Shown here piece by piece: positions 1 to 7,134 of a DNA stretch of 12,996 nt (position 1 is its first letter; every line of letters begins with the position of its first letter). The position numbers were made by a program, and so were the translations under genes. The notes under the pieces were generated by a model, which saw nothing but the letters and a program-made list of their open reading frames with translations, made no database searches and was not told the origin of the DNA. Source of the stretch: CAYINU01 sp964364855 (GTDB lineage Bacteria; Margulisbacteria; Marinamargulisbacteria; CAYINU01); assembly GCA_964364855.1 (NCBI GenBank), contig CAYINU010000059.1, positions 1 to 12,996 of the forward strand, read 5' to 3'.

Positions 1-2
1 GG

Positions 3-617
3 CTGACCCCCGCGCAAGTCCTGGCCGAGAACAAGCTCTTTGCCACACTGGATCCAACCACCCGGCGGCTGCGCATTCCGGGGGGAGAGCCCTTGCTGTT
101 AACGGACACGGTGGGGTTTATTCAGAAGCTGCCCCACCAGCTAGTGGACGCGTTTCGGGCAACCCTGGAAGAAGTCGAAGACGCGACCCTTATTTTGCAC
201 GTGGTCGATATTTCTCATCCCCGGTTTGTGGAGATGATGAAAACAGCTGATGCGCTGCTAAAAAGCCTGGATATCGGTGAAAAACAGCAACTCATTGTCT
301 TTAATAAAGTGGATCGCCTGCGAGACCCTGTGTTTTTGAAAATGCTCCAAAAAACCTATCCGGACAGTATTGGGATATCCGCCGAATACCAATCAGACCT
401 CACGCCGTTGTTTGATAAAATCAGCGAGATCCTCAATCGCACCCGTGAAGAAATGACCTTTCACATTCCCTATTCCCGAATGGACGTTGTACATCTCCTA
501 CATGAAAACGCCCAGATCCTCTCCGAAGATCATGCCGAACACATTACGCTGCAAGTCCGCATTCAAAAAACCATCGGCGAAAAAATGATGGGGATGCTGG
601 GAAAAGGTAGCCATTAG
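3..617 (+). CDS. hflX: GTPase HflX, C-terminal part (5' end outside window)
   Basis: HflX is a GTPase that binds the 50S subunit and splits or rescues stalled ribosomes, notably under heat stress. The frame is open from base 3 and shows 204 residues before TAG. The first residues include the family motif LFATLDPTTRRL. The G3 box with its context follows as LTDTVGFIQKLPHQL, then a FRATLEEV segment, and the G4 box appears as FNKVD. The N-terminal nucleotide-independent domain and the P-loop lie upstream of the window. After the G domain, about 60 residues form the C-terminal domain. The TAG stop overlaps the stop of the convergent antitoxin-like gene by four bases, so no separate terminator fits between them. 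Family assignment is secure; the true start cannot be seen. Confidence 0.95.
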   Translation: MTPAQVLAENKLFATLDPTTRRLRIPGGEPLLLTDTVGFIQKLPHQLVDAFRATLEEVEDATLILHVVDISHPRFVEMMKTADALLKSLDIGEKQQLIVFNKVDRLRDPVFLKMLQKTYPDSIGISAEYQSDLTPLFDKISEILNRTREEMTFHIPYSRMDVVHLLHENAQILSEDHAEHITLQVRIQKTIGEKMMGMLGKGSH

Positions 618-886
618 TGGATTGCCTGACTGTGGGCTGCCGAATGATCAACTTTTTCTGCCAACCAAATTTTGATCAGCGCCGTACGGGCGACTCCGAT
701 ACGGTTGGCCTCAAAATCAATCTGATTTAGGACATTTACAGGGATGTCCAAATTGATACGCCGATGTGGACGATTGATCTGAACAGAGTCTAGATCCAAA
801 AATGGCGTTACATCCTCTCCCCGATCAAACATTTCATCGAACTTCGTTGCCGAAATTTTGTTTTTATTTCTGGATAAACTTTTCAT
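614..886 (-). CDS. CopG/BrnA-like ribbon-helix-helix antitoxin, no toxin visible
   Basis: This 90-residue protein resembles the CopG-type antitoxins paired with BrnT-like toxins. An acidic N-terminal half carries a KFDEMFDRGEDVTPFLDLD-type segment. It is followed by a ribbon-helix-helix core: a beta strand around HRRINLDIP and two helices ending in ALIKIWLAEKVD. I chose the ATG at 884-886 because an excellent GGAGG lies nine bases upstream. The frame stays open further upstream, but only with a poor TTG start. In BrnT/BrnA pairs the toxin gene normally precedes the antitoxin. Here the 86 bases before it lead straight to the astB stop, and hflX lies on the other side, so the toxin is absent. 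It could be an orphan antitoxin, a remnant, or a regulator recruited to the ast operon. Family is inferred by pattern. Confidence 0.78.
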   Translation of the reverse strand: MKSLSRNKNKISATKFDEMFDRGEDVTPFLDLDSVQINRPHRRINLDIPVNVLNQIDFEANRIGVARTALIKIWLAEKVDHSAAHSQAIH

Positions 887-972
887 ACAAAGAAACCTCC
901 TGACTTCGACTTCTCCTGCCCTCAAAATCTACACCGTGTTTTATCTAACCGCAACCAGCATGAGGACCGGTT

Positions 973-2250
973 TTAGAACAACGCAGAAACCGACTCACCA
1001 ACACTTTGCAAATGGCGAACGGTCTTTGCGTCAGTGAAATCATCCATCGTCAGTTGGTCCGGATAATGTGTTCGCACATGGGTCTCCAATCGGTTCAAGA
1101 GAGTGTCGCTTGCCCAAAACGCGGGGTTGACGTCGTCTTGTTCGGCAGACGTGAGCCAGATGCGAAGGCGCAGACAGGCCGGGCCGCCCCCATTTTTCAT
1201 GCTTTGGGTCAGATCGAGGGAGTGGATATGATCCACGCCACCATCGCGTTTGAGGCGATCCATCACCACGTCTGCCACCCCAACGGCCTGACGTGGTACT
1301 AACAGATGAACATCGCCTTGCCGGTCCGTCACAAATTGGGCATTAAACAGATAGCTTTTGACGGTATCAGAAAGGTCCAATTCCTGGTGCGAGACCTCCA
1401 CCACGCGCAGGCTAATACCCGTACACTGGGCCCTGGTGTGCAGTTCTGACAATACGGCAGACTGGTCATCAAATGCGGCCTGATGAAGCACGAGTAGGGT
1501 TTCGTGGCTGGCGCAAATGACATCGTTGTGAAAAACGCCGCAGTCCACGGCCCCAGCCGTCTGCTTGGCCGCCATCCATTGGGTGTCATCCAAGCCCGTT
1601 TTTCCCACCATCCAGGCATGGGCCTCGGCAGACTGTCGTGGCCAATACCGGCGATGGACCGGCCTGCGGTCTAAACTTGAAAACCCATGCACTAACAAAT
1701 GAAACCCCCGGCCTACGTTGCGATCAAACAGGCGGCACTGGTTGGCCGCCCCTTCGTCCGAGAAATAAGGAATCGGTCCGTGGTGCACAAAACGCGACCC
1801 TCGAAAAACGTCTCGCAAGACTTGGGTCGTTGCCTCGGCCTCGATCGCACGGTGCGGGTTCGCCATGAGATTGGCCGCAAAAAAATGGACTTTGCCATCC
1901 GCGGCATCGACTGACGGGATGACAGTAGCCGCATTGGCCGTCCACATAAAGGCCGACGACATCACCAGCGGTACCCACTGTGGAAAGCGGGTCGCAAATT
2001 CGGCATAGTCCTCGCCATCACAAGCACGGATCAGCGGCAAAAAAGGCCTTGGTTGCGGCGGCAGGATCAGCTGTTTCCCTGTCAGGTCGTATACCCAACG
2101 CATTTTGTGCAGCCCTTGCAAGGCGGCCTCCCGGGGGGACGACTCCTGGCCCAGCGCATGCTGCGAGGCCAAATTCCCGGCAGCCAATCCGCCAAAAAAG
2201 TGGCTCGGACCGACCAGCGTATCACAGTTAATTTCAATGGGAACGCCCAT
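973..2250 (-). CDS. astB: N-succinylarginine dihydrolase AstB
   Basis: AstB hydrolyses N2-succinylarginine to N2-succinylornithine, two ammonia and CO2, the second step of the arginine succinyltransferase pathway in the cytosol. The product is 425 residues, close to the roughly 447 of the E. coli enzyme. The N-terminus has the family pattern LVGPSHFFGGLAAGNLAS. Residues matching the known Glu-His-Cys triad are visible: E166 in SDEGAAN, H241 in VFHND and C359 in NGGGPACLRLR. Their spacing is nearly that of E174, H248 and C365 in E. coli AstB. I chose the ATG at 2248-2250 because family members start just before the FDGLVGP-like segment and because it shares one base with the astD TGA (TGATG). 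The frame continues 13 codons further upstream, but inside astD. It is the last catabolic gene of the block. Confidence 0.95.
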   Translation of the reverse strand: MGVPIEINCDTLVGPSHFFGGLAAGNLASQHALGQESSPREAALQGLHKMRWVYDLTGKQLILPPQPRPFLPLIRACDGEDYAEFATRFPQWVPLVMSSAFMWTANAATVIPSVDAADGKVHFFAANLMANPHRAIEAEATTQVLRDVFRGSRFVHHGPIPYFSDEGAANQCRLFDRNVGRGFHLLVHGFSSLDRRPVHRRYWPRQSAEAHAWMVGKTGLDDTQWMAAKQTAGAVDCGVFHNDVICASHETLLVLHQAAFDDQSAVLSELHTRAQCTGISLRVVEVSHQELDLSDTVKSYLFNAQFVTDRQGDVHLLVPRQAVGVADVVMDRLKRDGGVDHIHSLDLTQSMKNGGGPACLRLRIWLTSAEQDDVNPAFWASDTLLNRLETHVRTHYPDQLTMDDFTDAKTVRHLQSVGESVSALF

Positions 2251-3635
2251 CAGACTTGTCGCCGCAGCGCACTCATTGGATAGGCACAATAGTCGGCCGC
2301 ATAATAGGCAGCTGGCCGTAAATTTCCGCTGTGGCCAACGCCACCGAACGGGGCTTGGGAACTGGCACCTGTTGTTGGTGTATTGATGGCAATGACACCC
2401 GCACGAATGGCATCTGCAAACTGGTCTTGTTCGGCGGGGATATCAGACAAGCATCCAGCAGCCAAACCATAGCGCGTATCATTGGCCTTGCGAATCGCGT
2501 CGGAAAACGTGGAGACCCAATATACCCGCACCAACGGTCCAAATACTTCCTCGTCCGGATCCGGGATAAGCCCATCGGCTTCCAAAATGCCTGGCGTAAT
2601 AAAGGCCCCGTGTGGGGTGGGTTGCTCGGCTTTTAATAGAGCCTTGGCACCGGTGGCAAGATAGGCTTCCTGGCGTGCCAGCACGTGATCGCGTGCCTGA
2701 ACACACACCAACGGTCCCAAAAAAGGCGCGGGATTGGACAGTGGGTCTCCCCAGGTTAGTTGCCAACTATCCGCTACAAAGCTCGCAATTAAGTCCCGGT
2801 TTTCCGGTGTATTCACCGCGACAATACGCCGGATACAGGTACAGCGCTGTCCCGTCGATAAAAACGCCGATTGCCGCAAAACCGAGAGCGCATGCTCCGT
2901 GTCCGAGACGGTACCGATAACCATCGGATTATTGCCGCCCATCTCGAGCGCCAACATGCGTCCGGGAGTCTTTGCAAAGGTTGCCATCAAGCTTAACCCT
3001 ACCTTTAAGCTTCCGGTAAACAACACTCCGTCCACTTCCGAATGGGCCGCAAGATATTCGCCAACATCCCGTCCCCCCAGCGCCACCTGAAAGACACCGG
3101 TCGGCAGTCCGGCCTGTTGCATCAACTCCCCTATCCGCACACCAATGGCTGGCGTCAGTTCGCTGGGCTTAAAAATCACCACATTCCCCGCCAACAGTGC
3201 CGGCACAAAATGACCGTTCGGCAAATGCAACGGAAAATTGAATGGGCCCATCACCACCACAACACCATGTGGCCGGTGAGTCACCTGCCCTACTGCACCC
3301 GGATGAGAGAAACCGAAATCCCGACACCGTTCGGCATAGGCCGCGATACTGATTTCGATTTTATTAATCGCCGACTGAATTTCGCCCATGGACTCGGGCA
3401 TAGGCTTGCCCATTTCCAGGGTAATCAGGTGGGCCAATTCGGTGCGATGGGCCTCCAGGCATTTTGCATAACGCCTTAATGCATCGGCACGCACCGCAAA
3501 TGGCTGGCGCCGCCAATGGCCAAAGGCCTGCCGGGCATCGATTAATTGCGCATCCAAGTCGCCGGGAAGAGACAGCCTCCCTTCCCAAACCGGCTCCAAA
3601 GTCACGGGGTTTAAGGACTGGATCATAATGGACAT
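2250..3635 (-). CDS. astD: N-succinylglutamate 5-semialdehyde dehydrogenase AstD
   Basis: AstD oxidises N2-succinylglutamate semialdehyde to N2-succinylglutamate with NAD+, the fourth step of the arginine succinyltransferase pathway. The 461-residue product has the aldehyde dehydrogenase landmarks: GPFNFPLHLPNG near residues 130-141 with the catalytic-site Asn, FKPSE for cofactor binding, FTGS at 206-209, the general base in LEMGGNN (E231) and the nucleophile in GQRCTC (C265). It is about 30 residues shorter than the E. coli enzyme, mostly at the termini. The start at 3633-3635 has a purine-rich GAGGTGG just upstream. A second ATG at 3624-3626 forms an ATGA overlap with the astA stop and could also be used. 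Translational coupling to astA and astB is likely from the overlaps. Confidence 0.95.
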   Translation of the reverse strand: MSIMIQSLNPVTLEPVWEGRLSLPGDLDAQLIDARQAFGHWRRQPFAVRADALRRYAKCLEAHRTELAHLITLEMGKPMPESMGEIQSAINKIEISIAAYAERCRDFGFSHPGAVGQVTHRPHGVVVVMGPFNFPLHLPNGHFVPALLAGNVVIFKPSELTPAIGVRIGELMQQAGLPTGVFQVALGGRDVGEYLAAHSEVDGVLFTGSLKVGLSLMATFAKTPGRMLALEMGGNNPMVIGTVSDTEHALSVLRQSAFLSTGQRCTCIRRIVAVNTPENRDLIASFVADSWQLTWGDPLSNPAPFLGPLVCVQARDHVLARQEAYLATGAKALLKAEQPTPHGAFITPGILEADGLIPDPDEEVFGPLVRVYWVSTFSDAIRKANDTRYGLAAGCLSDIPAEQDQFADAIRAGVIAINTPTTGASSQAPFGGVGHSGNLRPAAYYAADYCAYPMSALRRQV

Positions 3636-4675
3636 ACCGCCACCTCTTCCCCCGGTGCAATGCCCAGAGCGGCTAGGGCCTCTGCACCGATCAACACCCT
3701 TCCCTTTTGAATCCGTACCGGGGCAACGGTCGCACGAAACTCAGACCGTTTGGTATTTGAGACCATCATCACAGCCACAGGCCGTTTTCCAGCGCCCATG
3801 GTGTCGGCGGGATATTGTTTGGTTTCCCGAATCGAGCGGATCTGCCAGCGTTTAGCGGACACACGGGGTCCACCATCAAACAAGTCATAGGTCTGACAAG
3901 GCTGGAATCCCTGGCGCAAAAGCAGTTGATAGGCGGGGACGGTATTCGGGTGTAATTGACCCAAATACCGCCGGACGTCCTCATGAGCCAAATCCAGGTA
4001 GACGCGCTTTACCGGCAACAATTCCCGCATAAAAGAGTGATCCACCGAAGCCAGCAGCTCTGCATGGCTAAAATCCAGGCCCACAAAGGGAAACCCCAAA
4101 TGTTGCCAAAACGGACAGTAGCCATCCGCCTGGGAATAGCCGCGAAAATCAGCAATGACACGGTGACCTATGAGCGTCTTATGCACGGCCATAAACAAAA
4201 ACCGAGAAAAGGACAAAAACCGCCCCAGTCCCTTATGACGATAGGTATTACTCAGGTATAACGTCATCATTTCCGTAGGACGGGAACGGGACACTTGACG
4301 TTTCAGAAAGGGAGCTTTTCGCGTCAAATCTAACGATTTGGAATACATGGTTTTCTCGCCGTAACAAAAGACATCGTCGGGAATACGGTCGCCTTTTCGG
4401 GTTTGCAACGCACAGGTCCCGGCAATAGCCCCTGTTTCGATGTCTTCTAAGACAAATAAAAACAAACAACCTTGCTTCAATTTTCCCTTGGCAAAAGACG
4501 TTTGGGCCAGCGCGATACGCTTTCGCAACAAGTCGTGGTCCTTGGGCAAACTCGTCAGGCCAGCTTTGGCTTCCAACGCCAGCTGATATATGCCCTCCAG
4601 ATCCGCCTCGGTCACCGGTCGGATGCGAAAATTAGACAGTTTAGCGTATGGGCGATCAGCGTTTTTGGAAATCAT
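3623..4675 (-). CDS. astA: Arginine N-succinyltransferase AstA
   Basis: AstA transfers succinyl from succinyl-CoA to the alpha-amino group of arginine, the committed step of ammonia-producing arginine catabolism. The 350-residue length fits the family (344 in E. coli). The N-terminal block RIRPVTEADLEGIYQLA and the hallmark GLTSLPKD at residues 39-46 are clear. Further family-like blocks are MMTLYLSNTYRHKGLGRFLS and VIADFRGYSQADGYCPFW. The fold is GNAT-like. The ATG at 4673-4675 is preceded by AAGGA at a good distance. It is the first gene of astA-astD-astB, followed by astD with a short overlap. This is a single AstA rather than the paired AruF/AruG subunits of Pseudomonas. The steps before and after AstD (AstC and AstE) are missing from the window; ArgD-type aminotransferases can replace AstC. 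Confidence 0.95.
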   Translation of the reverse strand: MISKNADRPYAKLSNFRIRPVTEADLEGIYQLALEAKAGLTSLPKDHDLLRKRIALAQTSFAKGKLKQGCLFLFVLEDIETGAIAGTCALQTRKGDRIPDDVFCYGEKTMYSKSLDLTRKAPFLKRQVSRSRPTEMMTLYLSNTYRHKGLGRFLSFSRFLFMAVHKTLIGHRVIADFRGYSQADGYCPFWQHLGFPFVGLDFSHAELLASVDHSFMRELLPVKRVYLDLAHEDVRRYLGQLHPNTVPAYQLLLRQGFQPCQTYDLFDGGPRVSAKRWQIRSIRETKQYPADTMGAGKRPVAVMMVSNTKRSEFRATVAPVRIQKGRVLIGAEALAALGIAPGEEVAVCPL

Positions 4676-4732
4676 GGAGTGTCCTTCGGATAAGGTCGAA
4701 AGCCAAATCGAGGCCTTTGAAATCGTGCTTCG

Positions 4733-4738
4733 ATTATA
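4733..4738 (-). promoter_or_regulatory. Possible -10 element of the ast operon
   Basis: On the minus strand this is a perfect TATAAT, about 57 bases before the astA start codon. It overlaps the TAA stop of the upstream murG-like gene. The best hexamer 17 bases further upstream (TTCCGT) is a poor -35 match, so activity would probably need an activator. Arginine catabolic operons are typically activator- or sigma-54-dependent in better studied species. This is a pattern match only; the ast genes could instead be read through from murG, since no terminator is evident in the 58-base gap. Confidence 0.35.
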
Positions 4739-5813
4739 CGGTTTTCCGACTCAAAACGGAATCGATAAGCGAGACAAGCCGTGGTGTGCCATCGGTTACC
4801 CCCAAGTCCAGAATCGCCTGGCGAATCCGGTCACGCTTGTTAAACACCGTTTGCACTGCATCGGCCAATCGTTGAGGGGTCGCCTTTTCCTCGTCGATGA
4901 CGGTACTCACGCCTTTTGCTTCGTAATACTGTGCATTTTCCACCTGATCCCCTCGGCTGACCCGTTTGGAAAGGGGGATCAGCACATGCGGCTTACCCAC
5001 AGCCAGCAGTTCGTATACCGAGTTGGATCCGGCCCGTGAAACCACCACGTCCGCCGCGGCCAACAAATCCCCGAATTCGGCGTTGATAAATTCAAATTGG
5101 AAATAGTGGAGAAACTGCAGGGCGCTGTCCATCCCTCCTTTTCCGCACAGATGAACGACACCAAATTGCGTGGTCAACTCCGGCAAGGCCTCCCGCAGCA
5201 GACGATTCAAAAAAGCAGACCCCAAACTACCGCCCACAACCAACACAAGCGGCATGCCAATAGGAAGATGAAATTGCACCCTCGCTCTCGCAGCGTTTCC
5301 GTTAAGAATGCTGGATCGGATCGGTAACCCTGTCCACACGGCTTTCTCTGGCCAGAGCTCCCGGGTTTGTGGAAAGGTAACGGCAATCAAGCGACTAAAC
5401 CTTGCGGATATTTTGGTGGTCAACCCTGCAGACAAGTCGGACTCATGACAGATCAGGGGAATACGCAACAGCCATGCCGCAATCACGGTGGGCAGCGCAA
5501 CAAATCCGCCTTTGGAAAAGACCAGAGTCGGCCGTAACCGAAACAGCCAAAACACACTCGTCAATATGCCCAGAACCACCCAACCCATATCAGCCACGTT
5601 TTGCCAACTCAAATACCGTCGCAATTTGCCGGTAAACGTCGGAAAATACGGAAGGGCTTTTTCAGTAACCAGGGCTCGCTCGATGCCTCTGAAGGAACCG
5701 ATATAGGCAAGCAAATAGCCGTTTCTGGTCAGGGTATCTGCCAGGACCAGATTGGGCCAAATATGACCTGCCGTTCCGCCACCTGTGAGAACGATTAAGG
5801 GTTTTTCTGCCAT
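4734..5813 (-). CDS. murG: MurG-type UDP-GlcNAc:lipid I N-acetylglucosaminyltransferase (Firmicutes-type variant)
   Basis: MurG adds GlcNAc to lipid I at the inner face of the cytoplasmic membrane to make lipid II. The 359-residue protein opens with the glycine-rich loop GGGTAGHIWPN. It continues with an IGSFRGIE segment, GKLRRYLSWQN, VFSKGGFVALP, HESDLSAG, the C-domain loop GGSLGS, CGKGG, and a donor-binding region with SRAGSNSVYELLAVGKP and RGDQVENA. GGGTAGH, GKLRRY and HESD are typical of the MurG class found in Bacillus and Clostridium. Enzymes of the gammaproteobacterial dcw cluster usually read GGTGGH. No other division or cell-wall synthesis gene adjoins it, so it may be a second, acquired MurG or the only one in this genome. 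The ATG at 5811-5813 lacks a strong ribosome binding site, but it places the glycine loop correctly at residue 10. Confidence 0.85.
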   Translation of the reverse strand: MAEKPLIVLTGGGTAGHIWPNLVLADTLTRNGYLLAYIGSFRGIERALVTEKALPYFPTFTGKLRRYLSWQNVADMGWVVLGILTSVFWLFRLRPTLVFSKGGFVALPTVIAAWLLRIPLICHESDLSAGLTTKISARFSRLIAVTFPQTRELWPEKAVWTGLPIRSSILNGNAARARVQFHLPIGMPLVLVVGGSLGSAFLNRLLREALPELTTQFGVVHLCGKGGMDSALQFLHYFQFEFINAEFGDLLAAADVVVSRAGSNSVYELLAVGKPHVLIPLSKRVSRGDQVENAQYYEAKGVSTVIDEEKATPQRLADAVQTVFNKRDRIRQAILDLGVTDGTPRLVSLIDSVLSRKTV

Positions 5814-5883
5814 CCAGACATTGTAGCTCAGGTTCCGCAGACTCGAAAATGGCCGACCCTATCAAAATATGGTAAAGTCAACC

Positions 5884-5911
5884 CCTGCATTGGCAGGAAT
5901 GCGGGAATGAC
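5884..5911. repeat. Short palindromic segment resembling an intergenic GTCATTCCCGC repeat
   Basis: The minus strand begins GTCATTCCCGC, the start of a very common dispersed bacterial intergenic palindrome. Here the expected second arm is altered. Two alternative small stems are possible: CCTGC (5884-5888) with GCAGG (5893-5897), or GCATT (5887-5891) with AATGC (5898-5902). It may be a decayed repeat copy or part of the mnmA leader. The resemblance covers only about 11 bases. Confidence 0.25.
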
Positions 5912-5937
5912 CGTAGTGATTTTGGAATAACGAGTAT

Positions 5938-6024
5938 ATGGACATAAGAGGGGTGGCACCGATTGGGGCCCCCAGATCGAGCCGAGTTACTGCGAGCGAG
6001 ACTCTGGGGAGCTGGAATCGGTGA
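5938..6024 (+). other. Possible 28-codon upstream ORF in the mnmA leader
   Basis: An ATG at 5938-5940 opens 28 codons ending in TGA at 6022-6024, just 24 bases before the mnmA start and in the same frame. The peptide starts MDIRGVAPIGAP. Its codons span almost all of the nested hairpin in this leader, so ribosomes translating it would unfold those stems. The ribosome binding site is weak, and there is no run of one amino acid as in classical attenuation peptides. It may be a chance ORF. Confidence 0.2.
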
Positions 6025-6040
6025 CAGGACCCCGATGGGG
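5950..6040 (+). promoter_or_regulatory. Nested structured leader of mnmA, possible translational switch
   Basis: Three concentric perfect stems can form: GGGGT (5950-5954) with ACCCC (6029-6033), CACCGATT (5957-5964) with AATCGGTG (6016-6023), and CCCCAGA (5970-5976) with TCTGGGG (6003-6009). The outer 3' strand can alternatively fold on itself: CCCC (6030-6033) pairs with GGGG (6037-6040) across the loop GAT. That GGGG is the likely ribosome binding site of the TTG start at 6049. The outer stem and the small hairpin exclude each other, so folding of the leader could expose or hide the ribosome binding site. I do not recognise it as a known riboswitch class. It is an inference from base pairing alone. 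Confidence 0.45.
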
Positions 6041-6048
6041 TAAATAAA

Positions 6049-7134
6049 TTGAGTACGCAAAAAAAACGGGTGCTGGTGGGTATGAGCGGCGGGGTGGATT
6101 CCTCGGTGACGGCGGCCTTGCTCAAAAAGCAGGGCTACGATGTCATTGGCATTACGATGCAGCTCTTGCCCAAAGAAGAGCAACAACAATCCGCATGTTG
6201 TAATTTGCATGCCGTTTCGGATGCCAAACGCGTTGCCCATGCCTTGGGCATCCCCCACTACACGGTCAATCTGCGTGATCCGTTCAAAACCCACGTCATC
6301 GACCCTTTTTTGGCCCAATATCAAGCGGGATTCACGCCCAATCCCTGCGTGGAATGCAACCGGTATATCAAATTCGACGAGCTGTTCAAAATGGCGGCCG
6401 AGCTGGATGCCGACTATATCGCCACCGGACATTATGTGAAGGTCACCTACAGTCCGAAATCCGGAACTTACCGTCTCAAAAAGGCCGATGATACGCACAA
6501 AGATCAGTCTTATTTTTTGTATATGCTGACTTCGGATCAACTGCGCCGCATCAAATTTCCGTTGGCCCGACTGGAAAAACCGGCCGTTCGGGAATTGGCC
6601 CGGGGACTTCGGTTCGTCAATGCCGATAAATCGGATAGCCAAGAAATTTGCTTTGTCACCAGCAAAAACTATGCGGATTTCATCGAAGAAAGACTAACGG
6701 ATGATCAAAAAAAAGCCGGTGATATCGTCCATCTGAATGGAACGGTGATGGGTCGTCATACCGGCATTCATCGGTACACCATCGGCCAACGCAAAGGATT
6801 GGGTATTGCCCATCCCGAACCGCTCTATGTCATCCGAATCGATGCCAAAACCAACACCGTCATTGTGGGTGAACAAGGCGCATTGCGCGTGAAAACCCTG
6901 TCGCTCGCTCGATTTGTCTTGTCCAATCCGAACGAACGCATCGTGGGTAAATCGTTCTCGATCAAAACACGATACCAAATGACGCCCATTTCTTGCAGAG
7001 TCACAGCCCATGACCACGACACCGCCGTTGTGGAACTCCTGACCACTCAGGAGTTCATTTCCCCAGGCCAATCCGGCGTGCTCTATGACCGGGATAGAGT
7101 CGTGGGTGGAGGCATTATCGTGTCGACCCAATGA
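6049..7134 (+). CDS. mnmA: tRNA-specific 2-thiouridylase MnmA
   Basis: MnmA uses ATP and relayed sulfur to thiolate U34 of the Lys, Glu and Gln tRNAs. The 361-residue protein starts with the PP-loop GMSGGVDSS (11-19). The two catalytic cysteines are visible as C103 in NPCVECN and C201 in SQEICF. ATGHYV, KDQSYFL and TIGQRKGLGI are further family blocks. The start is the TTG at 6049-6051, because the next ATG lies inside the PP-loop; GGGG sits eight bases upstream. The CC pair at residues 50-51, the LGIPHYTVN segment and TPNPC rather than TPNPD recall Firmicutes-type MnmA more than the E. coli enzyme. It heads a tight plus-strand block. Its TGA overlaps the ATG of the next small gene (ATGA). 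The folded leader upstream suggests control of translation. Confidence 0.95.
   Translation: MSTQKKRVLVGMSGGVDSSVTAALLKKQGYDVIGITMQLLPKEEQQQSACCNLHAVSDAKRVAHALGIPHYTVNLRDPFKTHVIDPFLAQYQAGFTPNPCVECNRYIKFDELFKMAAELDADYIATGHYVKVTYSPKSGTYRLKKADDTHKDQSYFLYMLTSDQLRRIKFPLARLEKPAVRELARGLRFVNADKSDSQEICFVTSKNYADFIEERLTDDQKKAGDIVHLNGTVMGRHTGIHRYTIGQRKGLGIAHPEPLYVIRIDAKTNTVIVGEQGALRVKTLSLARFVLSNPNERIVGKSFSIKTRYQMTPISCRVTAHDHDTAVVELLTTQEFISPGQSGVLYDRDRVVGGGIIVSTQ

Noticed and set aside
887..925. Longer antitoxin-like protein starting at the TTG at 925
   Set aside because: The added 13 residues are unlike the family, and the strong GGAGG sits at ideal distance from the ATG at 886.
4676..4733. Terminator between the murG-like gene and astA
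   Set aside because: A bulged AAAGGCC/GGCTTT stem can be drawn, but no T-run follows, so I do not call it a terminator.
5950..5962. GGGTGGCACCG resembles the conserved T-box antiterminator sequence
   Set aside because: There is no specifier stem-loop or room for a Stem I upstream, no terminator with a T-run downstream, and T-boxes regulate mainly Firmicutes synthetase or amino acid genes. Eleven bases of similarity are probably chance.
5938..6048. MnmA with a longer N-terminus reading through the UGA at 6022
   Set aside because: MnmA proteins begin a few residues before the PP-loop, and the TTG at 6049 gives that length with a ribosome binding site upstream.
5878..6642. Long minus-strand ORF of about 254 codons across mnmA
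   Set aside because: It is antisense to mnmA, its protein resembles no family I know, and the plus-strand MnmA reading is unambiguous.
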